DNA of 36,391 nucleotides from Halobacteriovoraceae bacterium (GTDB taxonomy: Bacteria; Bdellovibrionota; Bacteriovoracia; Bacteriovoracales; Bacteriovoracaceae): assembly GCA_020635115.1 (NCBI GenBank), contig JACKAK010000016.1, positions 1 to 36,391 on the forward strand, written 5' to 3'. Of this stretch, positions 1 to 8,407 are shown piece by piece. The position numbers were made by a program, and so were the translations under genes. How positions within the stretch are numbered: position 1 is the stretch's first letter; every line of letters begins with the position of its first letter. The notes beneath the pieces were generated by a model. That model did no database searches, had not been told where the DNA came from, and saw nothing but the letters and a program-made list of their open reading frames with translations.

Positions 1-99
1 TCCTGATTACTTATTTTAGCAGGAGGAAAAAATTATAAGATTTTAAATAGTTAACAAGGCATATGAACAGGTTTGAATAGGTTTTTAATCAACAGCTGA

Positions 100-279
100 A
101 ACCCTCATGATGTTTGGCAAGGAACAAAACTACTAGGTTCTGCCCCTGGAGATTGGGCATTGCTCGGATGTACGGTTGCCCCTGGATTTAATTTTGAAAA
201 CTTTCATCTAAAATCCAGAAAAGAACTCATTCATATATTTCCTGCACTTGAGGCCAAAATATTAGAATTTACGAGGTAG
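100..279 (+). pseudogene. C-terminal remnant of a Cupin_5 (DUF985) family protein
   Basis: This frame reads a cupin tail ending at TAG 277-279. It contains DVWQG, then a GDWALLGCTVAPGF segment, then a FENFHLKSRKELI segment. From memory this matches the C-terminal third of the Cupin_5/DUF985 family (YML079w-like predicted sugar-epimerase cupins). The frame is closed by TGA at 97-99, and the first 99 bases have stops in all three forward frames, so the N-terminal two thirds of the cupin barrel is missing. No start codon or ribosome-binding site serves the fragment. It is best read as a decayed gene, or a deletion scar whose left part was lost. The stretch from 280 to 447 holds no further recognisable element. 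Confidence 0.75.
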
Positions 280-447
280 TAGTTTTGCCACACTCATATT
301 TATTAAGAAGAATATCAATAACTTTGTTTTCAAAACTCAAAGTCAATTTAATAATCCCTAAACTAAATTATAAAAATTACAAATTTTTAGACAATATCTA
401 GGTTTAAAATTGCCCTCTTTCTATTTTCTTGATAAATCTCTGGGCAC

Positions 448-1128
448 ATGAAAAAAATAATATCTTTCTTTTATTCACTTTGCCTACTATCTTGTTTAAC
501 ACTTTCCTATTCTCCAGACGCTTTTTCTATTTCTGATCAATTAAAAAAAGATTTATGCAACAAATTGTTCCATGGACCTTTGGCCAAAATGGAATTTTTA
601 AGTAGTGGCTCAAAAGAACTCAATGATGTCGAATTTATTCACTCGTTCAGTAATAGCATTACTCCCAAACATAAAACTTTAACAGGACCCAGAAATCAAA
701 GCTACTGGGCCAATAAAATTAGCACTCGATTCTATGGAAGTTACAAAAGAATCGATATGGGTAGGAAAAAAAATAATGACGAACTTATAAAAATTGGGTT
801 AACAGAAGAAGCAATTAAATTTTTAATTCTTGATCACCCAGAGAACTCTAAATCTGGCCTTCAGGCCCTAGACATAGAAAAGTTTGACACTGAATATGAC
901 ATTGAAAAATTTAATGGCCCTGTAAATATTTGGGGTCACGACATACTTTATTTTGTCAGAAGAAAAGGTGATATAAACCCTGTGGGTATTATAAGAATAT
1001 GGTCATTACCTATCCAAGAAGAAGGAACTATGTATCATCAACATGTTCGTCTTTACCAAATTCTAACTGACGGAAATATTCAGATTGTAGGCAACTTTGA
1101 GTCTAACGAAGTCGTTTTAAAAATCTGA
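448..1128 (+). CDS. Secreted protein of unknown function, 226 aa
   Basis: I do not recognise this family. The N-terminus has two lysines followed by a hydrophobic stretch (about residues 4-25) ending in SPDAFS, a standard Sec signal peptide. There is a cysteine in the hydrophobic region but no convincing lipobox, so the product is probably periplasmic or secreted. The mature part is mixed alpha/beta and charged, with no repeats or membrane segments; aromatic, histidine-rich stretches lie around residues 168-175 and 198-207. No strong Shine-Dalgarno precedes the ATG at 448. It is monocistronic and converges on the receiver gene that ends at 1154. Confidence 0.7.
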   Translation: MKKIISFFYSLCLLSCLTLSYSPDAFSISDQLKKDLCNKLFHGPLAKMEFLSSGSKELNDVEFIHSFSNSITPKHKTLTGPRNQSYWANKISTRFYGSYKRIDMGRKKNNDELIKIGLTEEAIKFLILDHPENSKSGLQALDIEKFDTEYDIEKFNGPVNIWGHDILYFVRRKGDINPVGIIRIWSLPIQEEGTMYHQHVRLYQILTDGNIQIVGNFESNEVVLKI

Positions 1129-1153
1129 GAGAGAATAATGTAATCATTAGATT

Positions 1154-1528
1154 TTAAGCGGCCTTTGAGGGACCAAGATAGCGCTCTACGGCCTCTAAGA
1201 GTTCTTCTTTTTCGAATGGTTTCTGAACAACTTGATTTACAGAATAATCAAAAGCCTGAGAACAAGAATTGAAATCCACCGCCCCTGAAATAATAATAAT
1301 TGGTACATTTGATTGATATTTTGTTCTTACTGCCTTAATGAAATCCATTCCATTCATTCCAGGAAGATTAAGATCGACAATCATTAAATCGGGTTTGAGC
1401 TCATTGATGTCTCTGATGATATCGTTAGGATTGTCAAAAACATACATATTGTAATCTTCAAGATAGAACATATATAGATTTTGCATTTCCTCTTGGTCTT
1501 CAAGAACAAGTATAGTTTTGTTGCTCAT
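1154..1528 (-). CDS. Single-domain response regulator (CheY-like receiver), 124 aa
   Basis: A complete receiver domain with no output domain. Visible residues are the acidic pair E10-D11, phospho-acceptor D52 in a VDLNLPGMNG context, S81 in the usual Ser/Thr position, and K103 in QKPF. It would accept phosphate from a histidine kinase or Hpt and act by protein contact, as CheY, Spo0F or DivK do. A longer reading frame opens at a TTG (1540), but that codon overlaps the GGAGG ribosome-binding site of the ATG at 1526-1528, so the ATG is the start. The gene has no kinase neighbour. Its upstream region (1529-1744) carries palindromes that may be regulatory. Confidence 0.9.
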   Translation of the reverse strand: MSNKTILVLEDQEEMQNLYMFYLEDYNMYVFDNPNDIIRDINELKPDLMIVDLNLPGMNGMDFIKAVRTKYQSNVPIIIISGAVDFNSCSQAFDYSVNQVVQKPFEKEELLEAVERYLGPSKAA

Positions 1529-1605
1529 AGTACCCTCCAATAAGATTATCGGTAAAAAATCTTAAAAATGGAGCATAAATTTTTTACCAAAATCTTATCT
1601 GATAA

Positions 1606-1641
1606 AAAACCTTGGTCACAAGGTGACACCTAAAAGGTTTT
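1606..1641. promoter_or_regulatory. Nested inverted repeats, possible operator
   Basis: The outer arms AAAACC (1606-1611) and GGTTTT (1636-1641) enclose the inner arms GTCAC (1615-1619) and GTGAC (1623-1627). An overlapping AGGTG-A-CACCT palindrome occupies 1621-1631. The element sits about 80 bases upstream of the receiver gene start, in the divergent intergenic region. It could bind a dimeric regulator or form an RNA hairpin; no T-run follows on either strand, so a terminator is unlikely. Confidence 0.35.
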
Positions 1642-1688
1642 AAATCACCACTTTTATTATATCATGGATTCAATATGTCCCCAAAATT

Positions 1689-1703
1689 CTTACAATATGT
1701 AAG
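1689..1703. promoter_or_regulatory. 15-bp palindrome, possible operator
   Basis: CTTACA-ATA-TGTAAG is a perfect 6+3+6 inverted repeat upstream of the small protein gene at 1841. Its size and form suit a dimeric DNA-binding protein. Only one copy was noticed in the window. Confidence 0.3.
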
Positions 1704-1840
1704 ACTCAAGATAGTTTAAGTTATTAATATTTAAGAGACTACATATGATCAAATCGATAATCTTACATTATAAGGGGGCTTTCAGCACACACAACCTCTT
1801 ATATTTCCAGGAAGGAAAATTGATGTACAAGGAGGCATTT

Positions 1841-2188
1841 ATGAAGATGGCAATCGCCGTAGAAAACTTAAAGCATCCCAAAAACAGATCACATTACCGA
1901 ATCTGGTATCTTGAATCCGACCATTTAGGTAATGTTTTATCCATTGGAGCTCTCTCAAAAGAAGATCTAATTGCAGACCTTTTTAAGAGTTACAAAAAAA
2001 ATGGGAAATCGAATTGGCGTGCTTTTCTCAAATCAAAAGAGGAATCTATTGAGATTGAACTTTTTGATTTTATGGCCCAGGGTATGTTCGAAAATACACA
2101 TTTTGGGAATTTACCAACCCTTTGTGAATTTCAAGAAACTCTTGATCTACTACAGATCAACCTAGACGTTACTCCCATCGCTTGTTGA
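1841..2188 (+). CDS. Small hypothetical protein, 115 aa
   Basis: I do not recognise this family. The frame is open from an ATG at 1745, but the ATG at 1841 is preceded by AAGGAGG at 1829-1835, five bases upstream, which decides the start. The product is soluble, with no signal peptide or membrane segment. It has a tryptophan/tyrosine-rich N-terminal part (RIWYLESDHLGNVLSIG, about residues 20-36), an acidic/hydrophobic middle and one C-terminal cysteine. It ends three bases before the hairpin at 2191-2214 and converges with the pseudopilin gene. Confidence 0.65.
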   Translation: MKMAIAVENLKHPKNRSHYRIWYLESDHLGNVLSIGALSKEDLIADLFKSYKKNGKSNWRAFLKSKEESIEIELFDFMAQGMFENTHFGNLPTLCEFQETLDLLQINLDVTPIAC

Positions 2189-2190
2189 AC

Positions 2191-2214
2191 GTAGGAGGAG
2201 TTCTCTCCTCCTAC
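2191..2214. terminator. Hairpin between convergent genes
   Basis: GTAGGAGGAG-TTCT-CTCCTCCTAC is a perfect 10-bp stem with a four-base loop. It lies between the stop codons of the convergent genes ending at 2188 (+) and 2211 (-), and overlaps the second of these. Only a short T-rich tail follows on the + strand (TTATATTT), so it may act as a weak bidirectional terminator or a 3'-end-protecting hairpin. Confidence 0.65.
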
Positions 2215-3296
2215 TTATATTTAAAATATCCTTCTTTATGTGTTTCAAAAAGCAGATCCATTATGCCCTTCAAAACTTCAACTTCATAAACAACAACCTG
2301 TCCATTTCCAGATCCGGCCTTTTTACAATTTTGAGTATTTTTTGCAATCAATACACCCTCTATTTTCGAACCATCTCCTGCTGAGATCATTTTTGGTCTA
2401 AACTCAAATGTTCCTTGATAACTGGCAATTGTATCTCCAACTCTATTTCCATCTAAAGCTGAAAAATGCAAAAAACTATAATCCTTTGAACCCGAAACTG
2501 AACACCGTGAAGATATTTTGGTACCATCCTCTAAATAACGAACACCTTCTTCCACGCCAGAACTGATAACGATATAGGCATATTCTTTGCCTTCATCTAA
2601 TGGAGCTGTCTTTGGAACATAAAGATAGTTATAAATATTTTCTGGAGAATTAAAATTTCCAACAGAAAGAGGTGTTACATATTTACTCATAAATAACATG
2701 GGCACATAGAAATAATTAAATAATGGAATTCCTGAGGTTAATTCTTGTGGAGAACCCGCACACTCCACAACCGTTGATAAACCGATACTATCAGTACTCA
2801 ACTTAAGATACAGTGGAAATTTTTTTTCATGTTCTTGAGTTGAACTGCCTACTATACTTTTAAGTTTAACAGAGATAAATCCTAGTCTGGTTTGAACTCC
2901 TTCTAAAAAATCTTCTCTATTTCCATCAAAAGGTTTTGGTAAAATCAGCTTTAATTCAGAGAATTGAATGTTTCCTACGCTAGCATTACTGTCATAAAAT
3001 TTTTTTCCACGTTTATTTCCTCCAGAACCAGCAGAATAGAGCTCTATGTCAGGAAACTTACTTTCATCTCCGGCCCTAAACTGAACTTTATCCAGTGATG
3101 CCGTACAACTCTTTCTACTATAAGTTAAATTTCTAATGATCGTGTAAATATCAAAAACTTCAGATTTTGCGGTAATTTTTTGCTGTCCCTTATTCATTTG
3201 AGACATCGTATGCATCAACACATAAGAGAGAATTCCACTTATTGAGACAGCTATCAGTACCTCAACCAAAGAAAATCCTTTTTTGCCATTTTTCAT
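2211..3296 (-). CDS. Type IV/II pseudopilin-like protein with prepilin signal (PilW-type), 361 aa
   Basis: The N-terminus carries a class III prepilin signal: a short basic leader, G7^F8 cleavage site, then FSLVEVLIAVSISG. Glu at mature position +5 is followed by the hydrophobic helix used for assembly into a pilus or pseudopilus. Prepilin peptidase would cut after G7 and methylate F8. The remaining 320 residues form a large exported head with three visible cysteines (in the SRKSCTAS, VVECAG and QNCKKAG contexts). The size fits PilW/GspJ-like minor pilins rather than a major pilin. A GAGGGG ribosome-binding site precedes the ATG. It lies 17 bases downstream of the DUF805 gene, probably in one transcript. 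Confidence 0.75.
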   Translation of the reverse strand: MKNGKKGFSLVEVLIAVSISGILSYVLMHTMSQMNKGQQKITAKSEVFDIYTIIRNLTYSRKSCTASLDKVQFRAGDESKFPDIELYSAGSGGNKRGKKFYDSNASVGNIQFSELKLILPKPFDGNREDFLEGVQTRLGFISVKLKSIVGSSTQEHEKKFPLYLKLSTDSIGLSTVVECAGSPQELTSGIPLFNYFYVPMLFMSKYVTPLSVGNFNSPENIYNYLYVPKTAPLDEGKEYAYIVISSGVEEGVRYLEDGTKISSRCSVSGSKDYSFLHFSALDGNRVGDTIASYQGTFEFRPKMISAGDGSKIEGVLIAKNTQNCKKAGSGNGQVVVYEVEVLKGIMDLLFETHKEGYFKYK

Positions 3297-3313
3297 TATA
3301 TCCCCTCAAATAC

Positions 3314-3805
3314 TTATTTTAATAATTCAATGTCAATCTTGAGAACTTCAAATAATTTATCAACTAATTCAGATGAAGATGTTTTTTTACCAGGAATAAA
3401 ATACATTAATGCTAACAAGACCTGTCCTAGCAGTGGTATAAAGAGTAGAAAAAAACTAATTAAGGCCAACTTAAAACTTATAAAACCAAAAATATCGAAA
3501 ACTCTTTTCAAATAAGCGCAACAAAAAAGGTAAAACGTTCCTAAAAACAGCAATATCAGTTTCAAAAAAGGATAAATATCTGATGCGGTTACCTGAGTTT
3601 GTGACATTTTTGGATTGGATTTTTGCTCAGCATTTTTAAAAATCTCTTTGGTAATTGAGTCAATTTCTTTTTTCGCTTCTTCTCTAAAAGATTGATTCAT
3701 ATAAAAAAACAAAATCGATGATAAAAAAAATATACAGAAAAAAGTAATGATATACTTCATTCTTCCAAGGTAACCATTCCATGAAAACGGATTTATTTTT
3801 TCCAT
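3314..3805 (-). CDS. DUF805-like inner-membrane protein, 163 aa
   Basis: The order of features fits the DUF805 family: NPFSWNGYLGRMKY at the N-terminus (compare F-x-GR-x-x-R/K-x-xY), a first membrane helix (about 17-36), a polar loop of about 40 residues, further hydrophobic segments at about 79-97 and 108-135 separated by a basic KRVFDI motif, and PGKK near the end. DUF805 proteins are small inner-membrane proteins of unknown biochemical role. The family match is from memory and the sequence is divergent, with a longer loop than usual. AAAGGA precedes the ATG. The pseudopilin gene follows in the same direction. Confidence 0.6.
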   Translation of the reverse strand: MEKINPFSWNGYLGRMKYIITFFCIFFLSSILFFYMNQSFREEAKKEIDSITKEIFKNAEQKSNPKMSQTQVTASDIYPFLKLILLFLGTFYLFCCAYLKRVFDIFGFISFKLALISFFLLFIPLLGQVLLALMYFIPGKKTSSSELVDKLFEVLKIDIELLK

Positions 3806-3924
3806 TATTTTTCCTTTGTAAATTAATTTTATCTGATTTTATCAACTTATTGATGAAAAAAATTAAAAAAACAAAATACGCTCCGCATTACTCCAAGTTT
3901 TACTTAGTCAAACCTGATTGCCTG

Positions 3925-3953
3925 TGGATGATTTGTAACAATAGGTCTATACT
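3925..3953 (+). promoter_or_regulatory. Possible promoter of the serA-purA unit
   Basis: TATACT at 3948-3953 is a good -10 element, about 35 bases before the serA start. The hexamer 17 bases upstream (TGGATG, 3925-3930) is a poor -35. It is offered as the most likely promoter of this two-gene unit, not a firm one. Confidence 0.3.
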
Positions 3954-3988
3954 CCCGAAGTATTTGCTCAAAAATAACAGGAGGACGA

Positions 3989-4933
3989 ATGAAACCACTT
4001 ATCGTTGTTTGTGATGGGATGGATAAAGAAGAATATAATAGACTTTTGGGTGTTTCACAATTTGAAGTACGTGGGCCAAAACTCTCTCAAGAAGAAATCA
4101 CCCAACTTCTCCCAAATGCTGCTGGTCTTATCATTCGGTCCGCTACAAATATTACCGTAGAAACTTTAGAAAAAGCTCAAAAACTCAAATACGTCATTCG
4201 AGCAGGAGAAGGAACTGACAATATCGACTTAAAAGCATGCCAAACAAAAGGTGTTAAAGTTTCTAATACCCCAGGGGCGAATAATAACTCCGCAGCAGAA
4301 CACGCTGTAGCTCTTTTAATGACCGTACTTCGTCACACGGCCGCTGCTGACAAATCGATGAAAGAAGGAAAGTGGGAAAAATCAAAATACACAGGAGTTG
4401 AGTTACTTAACAAAAAAGTTGGAGTAGTAGGATTTGGACGAATTGGACAAATTTTTGCAAAAAGAATTGGAGGATTTGAACCAGAAATTCTCTTTTATGA
4501 TCCCTTTATTGAAAAAACAGATCTTATCTATGCCAATAAGGCAGAGTCTTTAGAACAGATTTTTTCTGAATGTGAAATTATCTCTCTCCACACTCCATTA
4601 ACGGAGTCGACTAAAGGATTTGTAAATTCAAAACTTTTAAATCTTATGCAACCCAACTCTATCCTTATCAATGCTTCAAGAGGTGGAATTGTCAATGAAG
4701 ATGATCTCTATTCTCTATTAAGTGAGGGAAAAATTCGAGGAGCGGGTTTTGATGTATTTAACTCTGAACCACTTGAAAAAGAAAGCAAACTATCAAGTCT
4801 TAGTAACCTTGTACTCACTCCACATCTTGGAGCATCTACAGAAGAGGCCCAGATCAGAGTTGGCGCAATGGCCGTTCAACAAATGCAAGAATTTTTCATT
4901 AATAACAATCTTTTAAATGAGGTAAAAGCATAA
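3989..4933 (+). CDS. serA: D-3-phosphoglycerate dehydrogenase-like 2-hydroxyacid dehydrogenase, 314 aa
   Basis: NAD-dependent oxidation of 3-phosphoglycerate, the first step of serine synthesis, is the most likely reaction. The nucleotide site GFGRIG is at 148-153 with the ribose-binding acidic residue D171. Catalytic residues are R231 (NASRGGIVNE), E260 and H279 (LTPHLGAS). The N-terminal VIRAGEGTDNID segment is typical of PGDH and binds substrate phosphate. At 314 residues it is the short form without a C-terminal ACT domain, so serine feedback through ACT is not expected. The ribosome-binding site AGGAGG sits just before the ATG. It overlaps purA by one base (TAATG), implying translational coupling. 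Another hydroxyacid dehydrogenase of the same superfamily is possible. Confidence 0.85.
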   Translation: MKPLIVVCDGMDKEEYNRLLGVSQFEVRGPKLSQEEITQLLPNAAGLIIRSATNITVETLEKAQKLKYVIRAGEGTDNIDLKACQTKGVKVSNTPGANNNSAAEHAVALLMTVLRHTAAADKSMKEGKWEKSKYTGVELLNKKVGVVGFGRIGQIFAKRIGGFEPEILFYDPFIEKTDLIYANKAESLEQIFSECEIISLHTPLTESTKGFVNSKLLNLMQPNSILINASRGGIVNEDDLYSLLSEGKIRGAGFDVFNSEPLEKESKLSSLSNLVLTPHLGASTEEAQIRVGAMAVQQMQEFFINNNLLNEVKA

Positions 4934-6207
4934 TGCAAACTCTCGCAATTGTAGGTTCCCAATGGGGAGACGAAGGAAAAGGTAAAATTACAGATCTCTT
5001 ATGTGAGAGATGTGACATCGTCGTCAGATTTCAAGGGGGCAACAACGCTGGCCATACAATAATTGTGGGGGATAAAAAAATTGTCCTTCATTTAATCCCT
5101 TCAGGTATACTTAGAGATCACTGCGTCTCTGTAATAGGACATGGTGTTGTTTTTGATCCAGAGGCCTTCAAAGTTGAATTAGCACAAACGCGTTTAGCAG
5201 GAATTGAAATCAACGAAAGAAACTTAAAAATTTCAAAGCATGCCAGTGTTATCACATCTTATCACCGCTTACTTGATGGACTGAGAGAAAATAATGGGCC
5301 TAGGAAAATTGGGACGACAGGTAAAGGAATAGGGCCGTGTTACGAAGAAAAAATTTCAAGAAAAGCGCTCAAATTAAAAGATTTAAGAAACAGAGATATC
5401 ATTATTCAAAAACTTAAAGAAAGTTTGGCCGAAAAAGAAATTCTTTTCAATTATCTTTATAAATGTGAATACCCAAGTGTAGAAGAAGAAGCAGTTCGAT
5501 TATTTGAACTCGGAAAAATAATCACTCCATTTATGACAGATACTTTTTATTTCTTAGATCAATCTATTCAAGAAAATAAAAAAATCCTCTACGAGGGTGC
5601 GCAAGGTGTACTTTTAGACATTGACTACGGAAGTTATCCTTATGTCACTTCTTCAAATACTTCTGCAGGTGGAATCTATACAGGAGCGGGCATTCCAGGA
5701 GGACAGTTAGATGAAGTTTTAGGAATTGCAAAAGCATATACAACCCGAGTAGGAGAAGGCCCATTTCCAACAGAACTTAAAGATGATTTGGGAGATAAAA
5801 TTCAATCCATAGGGCATGAATTTGGTGCAACTACTGGTCGACGCAGACGATGTGGTTGGTTAGACCTCCCTCTTTTAAAGTACTCTGTAAAATGCTCAAA
5901 TATCACTTCAATTGCTTTAACGAAGCTAGATGTCCTAACTGAGATAGACGAATTAAAAATTTGTGTAGGTTATAAATATAAAGGTCAAGAAATCACTTGC
6001 GCTACTCCTGGAATTGATCTTGAGGTTGCACAACCAATTTTTAAAACGATGCGCCCCTTCAAAGATACTTTCGAGACTGATGAGTACAGCGAAGAGCTTA
6101 GAGAATATATTTCCCTGATTGAAGAGTTTACTGGAATTCAAGTTGGTATCCTTGCCTATGGGCCAGAAAGATCTCAAATAAAATTTTTAAAAAATTACTT
6201 TCAATAA
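4933..6207 (+). CDS. purA: Adenylosuccinate synthase
   Basis: GTP-dependent joining of IMP and aspartate to adenylosuccinate, the committed step to AMP, in the cytoplasm. The N-terminus has the family signature QWGDEGKGK with catalytic D13, and NNAGHT with catalytic H41, both at the same numbers as in the E. coli enzyme. GTTGKGIGPCYE and GVLLDIDYG with VTSSNTSAGG follow in the expected order, and GRRRRCGW (IMP/GTP contact) is present. The 424-residue length is normal. The start overlaps the serA stop by one base. The stop codon region overlaps that of the convergent pseudouridine synthase gene by seven bases. Confidence 0.97.
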   Translation: MQTLAIVGSQWGDEGKGKITDLLCERCDIVVRFQGGNNAGHTIIVGDKKIVLHLIPSGILRDHCVSVIGHGVVFDPEAFKVELAQTRLAGIEINERNLKISKHASVITSYHRLLDGLRENNGPRKIGTTGKGIGPCYEEKISRKALKLKDLRNRDIIIQKLKESLAEKEILFNYLYKCEYPSVEEEAVRLFELGKIITPFMTDTFYFLDQSIQENKKILYEGAQGVLLDIDYGSYPYVTSSNTSAGGIYTGAGIPGGQLDEVLGIAKAYTTRVGEGPFPTELKDDLGDKIQSIGHEFGATTGRRRRCGWLDLPLLKYSVKCSNITSIALTKLDVLTEIDELKICVGYKYKGQEITCATPGIDLEVAQPIFKTMRPFKDTFETDEYSEELREYISLIEEFTGIQVGILAYGPERSQIKFLKNYFQ

Positions 6208-6875
6208 ATTAATTGAAGGGCCGACCGTTTCATGAGAACGAGTTGGTCCTTTGGTTCTTTGAATATTTCAACTTTATGCCCGTTGTACATAAATGCCATC
6301 TTTTGACAGTGTAGTTGAAGTCCTATTTTTCCATACTTATTTTGGAGGGAGTGAAGATATTTTTTATCTCCATATCGCTTATCTCCAATAATTGCATGTT
6401 TAAAATAAGCACAATGTTTTCTAATTTGGTGTTGTCTTCCCGTCTGAATTTCAACATGAAGCCTTGAAAAATATTGATTTTTTTCAACACATTTCCATAT
6501 CGTTTTTGCTTCAATTCTTTCTTTTTTTAGTCCAAGTGGATTTTTTCTTCCCTCACATTTATCAGTTATTGGCTCTTCCCAAAACCCCTCGTCGGTAGAA
6601 ACATTTCCTCTTACGATAGCGCTATATTCTTTTAGGGTACTAGAATCGGCCAAAATTTTTTGCATTTTTGCAGAATCCTCTGGGTTGAAAGCAACCATCA
6701 TCAAACCACTTGTATCTTTATCAAGCCTATTGACCAGATGGAAATTTCGATCTGGATTTCCAATATGCAATCTCTCAACAACACTTTCGTATCCATTATG
6801 ACAACTAACCCCACAAGGTTTATCTATCACCATAAATTCCTTATTTTGAAATTCTATAGGAAAAGGAGAATTCAT
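6201..6875 (-). CDS. RluA-family RNA pseudouridine synthase, 224 aa
   Basis: Isomerises a uridine in rRNA or tRNA. The diagnostic motif HLVNRLDKDTSGL has catalytic Asp at residue 52. Near the C-terminus EIQTGRQHQIRKHCA is the conserved RluA/RsuA-type RNA-binding helix motif. IDKPCGVSCH corresponds to the usual D/NKP-x-G motif. There is no N-terminal S4 domain, so the short, single-domain RluA/TruC-like architecture applies; the modified site cannot be told from sequence alone. Its ATG overlaps the mtaB stop by one base (TAATG), so the two RNA-modification genes form an operon. Confidence 0.9.
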   Translation of the reverse strand: MNSPFPIEFQNKEFMVIDKPCGVSCHNGYESVVERLHIGNPDRNFHLVNRLDKDTSGLMMVAFNPEDSAKMQKILADSSTLKEYSAIVRGNVSTDEGFWEEPITDKCEGRKNPLGLKKERIEAKTIWKCVEKNQYFSRLHVEIQTGRQHQIRKHCAYFKHAIIGDKRYGDKKYLHSLQNKYGKIGLQLHCQKMAFMYNGHKVEIFKEPKDQLVLMKRSALQLIY

Positions 6876-8227
6876 TATTGGACTAGCTCCCCATAAATTT
6901 CTCCCATAACAGAAGATTGTAAAAAAGTAGGAATAATTTTATTAGAAAGATCCTGATCAGATTTCACAAAAACTCGAACAAAATTTGTTGTATAACCCTG
7001 CCAATGGCCTGCTTTATTTTTCTTTTCAAAAAGAACGTTATTAATCTTCCCAAGTTGTTCTTTTGCAAATCGACTAAGTTTAGCTTCTCCATATTGAGTT
7101 AATGTTTTGACCCTTTCTTTTTTTGTAGAAGCATGAATATGATTATCAAGTTTTGCAGCGGTTGTCCCTTTTCTTCTGGAATAAGGAAAAACATGAAAAT
7201 GAGTGATAGGAAGTTCTTTTAGTAAATTAAAAGTATTTTCGAACTGTTTTTCTGTCTCTCCTGGATAACCTACAATCACGTCTGCTCCAATTGCAGCTTC
7301 AGGGAAATACTCTTTTATTTTGTAAATAATATCTCGATATTTAGCGACATCATAGCGACGTCTCATTGAGGAAAGTATTTCATCATCACCACTTTGCATT
7401 GGAATATGAAAATGATCCATGAACTTTTCTGAAGATTTCATCACTTCAAGTAATTCATCGTTTATAGTGTTTGCTTCAACTGATGAAAGTCTGAGTCTTT
7501 CAAGTCCTTCTATTTCTAATACTTTTTTAAGAAGATCAGAGAGTCTCTCTCCTGAGGAGCGTTCAAACTCTCCTATATTTACACCAGTAAGAACAATTTC
7601 CTTAAATCCGTCCTTTACAATGTTTGCGGCCTGGTTAACAGCATCTTCAATTGAAATAGTTCTAGAACGTCCTCTGGCCTGGGGGATTATACAAAAGCTA
7701 CAAATATAATTGCAGCCGTCTTGAATTTTTAAAAATGCACGAGTGTGAGAGTCAGCAAGAGTTGTAGAGGCCCCCCAGAACTCGTTGGTACTATCAACTT
7801 TGACCATCTCTTCTTGCTCTTCATTAAGGTAATCGAAGATTTTAAATTTCTCAGAATTTCCTAAAACGAGATCAACTCCTTGCATGTTTCTTATTTTTTC
7901 TGGCTCCATCTGAGCGTAGCATCCCACAACGACGATTTTACCCTCTGGCGATGAATGATGTGCTTTTCTAATTAGATTTCTGCAGCTTGAATCAGCTCCA
8001 TCAGTTACTGTACAGGTGTTAATCATAACCACATCAGCAGTTTCGCCGAAGTCTACAATTTCGTATCCTCTATCAACAAAGCCCTGGGCAATATGTCCTG
8101 TTTCAGAGAAGTTGAGTCTGCAACCTAATGTGTTGAGTGCAACTTTCTTTTTTGACTGACTCAATACGGGATTTAGTGAGATTTCATTTAGATGATCTAT
8201 ATTAAAGTCATTAAGGTCTAGTTCCAT
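6875..8227 (-). CDS. mtaB: tRNA t6A37 methylthiotransferase MtaB
   Basis: Radical-SAM enzyme converting t6A37 to ms2t6A37 in tRNAs for ANN codons. The N-terminal UPF0004 domain has cysteines C36 (NTLGCRLNFSE), C72 (INTCTVT) and C103 (VGCYAQ) for one [4Fe-4S] cluster. The radical-SAM triad C172, C176, C179 (GCNYICSFC) binds the second. The TLGCRLN signature favours MtaB over MiaB (TxGCQMN) and RimO. A C-terminal TRAM-like region is present. About 25 residues precede the usual N-terminus, but no other start codon lies closer. It is followed by the pseudouridine synthase, overlapping by one base. Fittingly, the divergent neighbour is tRNA-Lys(TTT), a class of tRNA that carries this modification. 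Confidence 0.93.
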   Translation of the reverse strand: MELDLNDFNIDHLNEISLNPVLSQSKKKVALNTLGCRLNFSETGHIAQGFVDRGYEIVDFGETADVVMINTCTVTDGADSSCRNLIRKAHHSSPEGKIVVVGCYAQMEPEKIRNMQGVDLVLGNSEKFKIFDYLNEEQEEMVKVDSTNEFWGASTTLADSHTRAFLKIQDGCNYICSFCIIPQARGRSRTISIEDAVNQAANIVKDGFKEIVLTGVNIGEFERSSGERLSDLLKKVLEIEGLERLRLSSVEANTINDELLEVMKSSEKFMDHFHIPMQSGDDEILSSMRRRYDVAKYRDIIYKIKEYFPEAAIGADVIVGYPGETEKQFENTFNLLKELPITHFHVFPYSRRKGTTAAKLDNHIHASTKKERVKTLTQYGEAKLSRFAKEQLGKINNVLFEKKNKAGHWQGYTTNFVRVFVKSDQDLSNKIIPTFLQSSVMGEIYGELVQ

Positions 8228-8353
8228 TTATAATCCATTTCTAGAATGCTAAAATCTAACGCACCTTAGTGAAATTTATTTCTTTTATCAAGGTGTATTT
8301 AGCTTATCTTAAAAAGTTTTTAAGATTTGTAGCTTTTTTTCCTAGAATTGGCA

Positions 8354-8381
8354 TTGACAATACTTAGAGAATCCCTTAAAT
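8354..8381 (+). promoter_or_regulatory. Promoter of the tRNA-Lys/tRNA-Glu unit
   Basis: TTGACA at 8354-8359 is a perfect -35. TTAAAT at 8376-8381, 16 bases on, is an acceptable -10. Transcription would start about 20 bases before the tRNA-Lys 5' end, which suits RNase P processing. Confidence 0.65.
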
Positions 8382-8407
8382 TTCATATCACTTCAGAAGG
8401 ACATTAC

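Larger units (their letters stand above)
1541..1840. other. Gene-free stretch between divergent genes
   Basis: About 300 bases of AT-rich DNA between the start of the receiver gene (-) and the preferred start of the small protein at 1841 (+). It contains the inverted repeats listed separately at 1606-1641 and 1689-1703. An open frame runs from an ATG at 1745 into the 1841 gene, but that ATG has no ribosome-binding site. No promoter of clear consensus was found. Confidence 0.5.

Noticed and set aside
3781..4014. A 77-codon + strand frame between the DUF805 and serA genes
   Set aside because: It overlaps the DUF805 start on the opposite strand and the serA start, has no ribosome-binding site and no protein-like composition.
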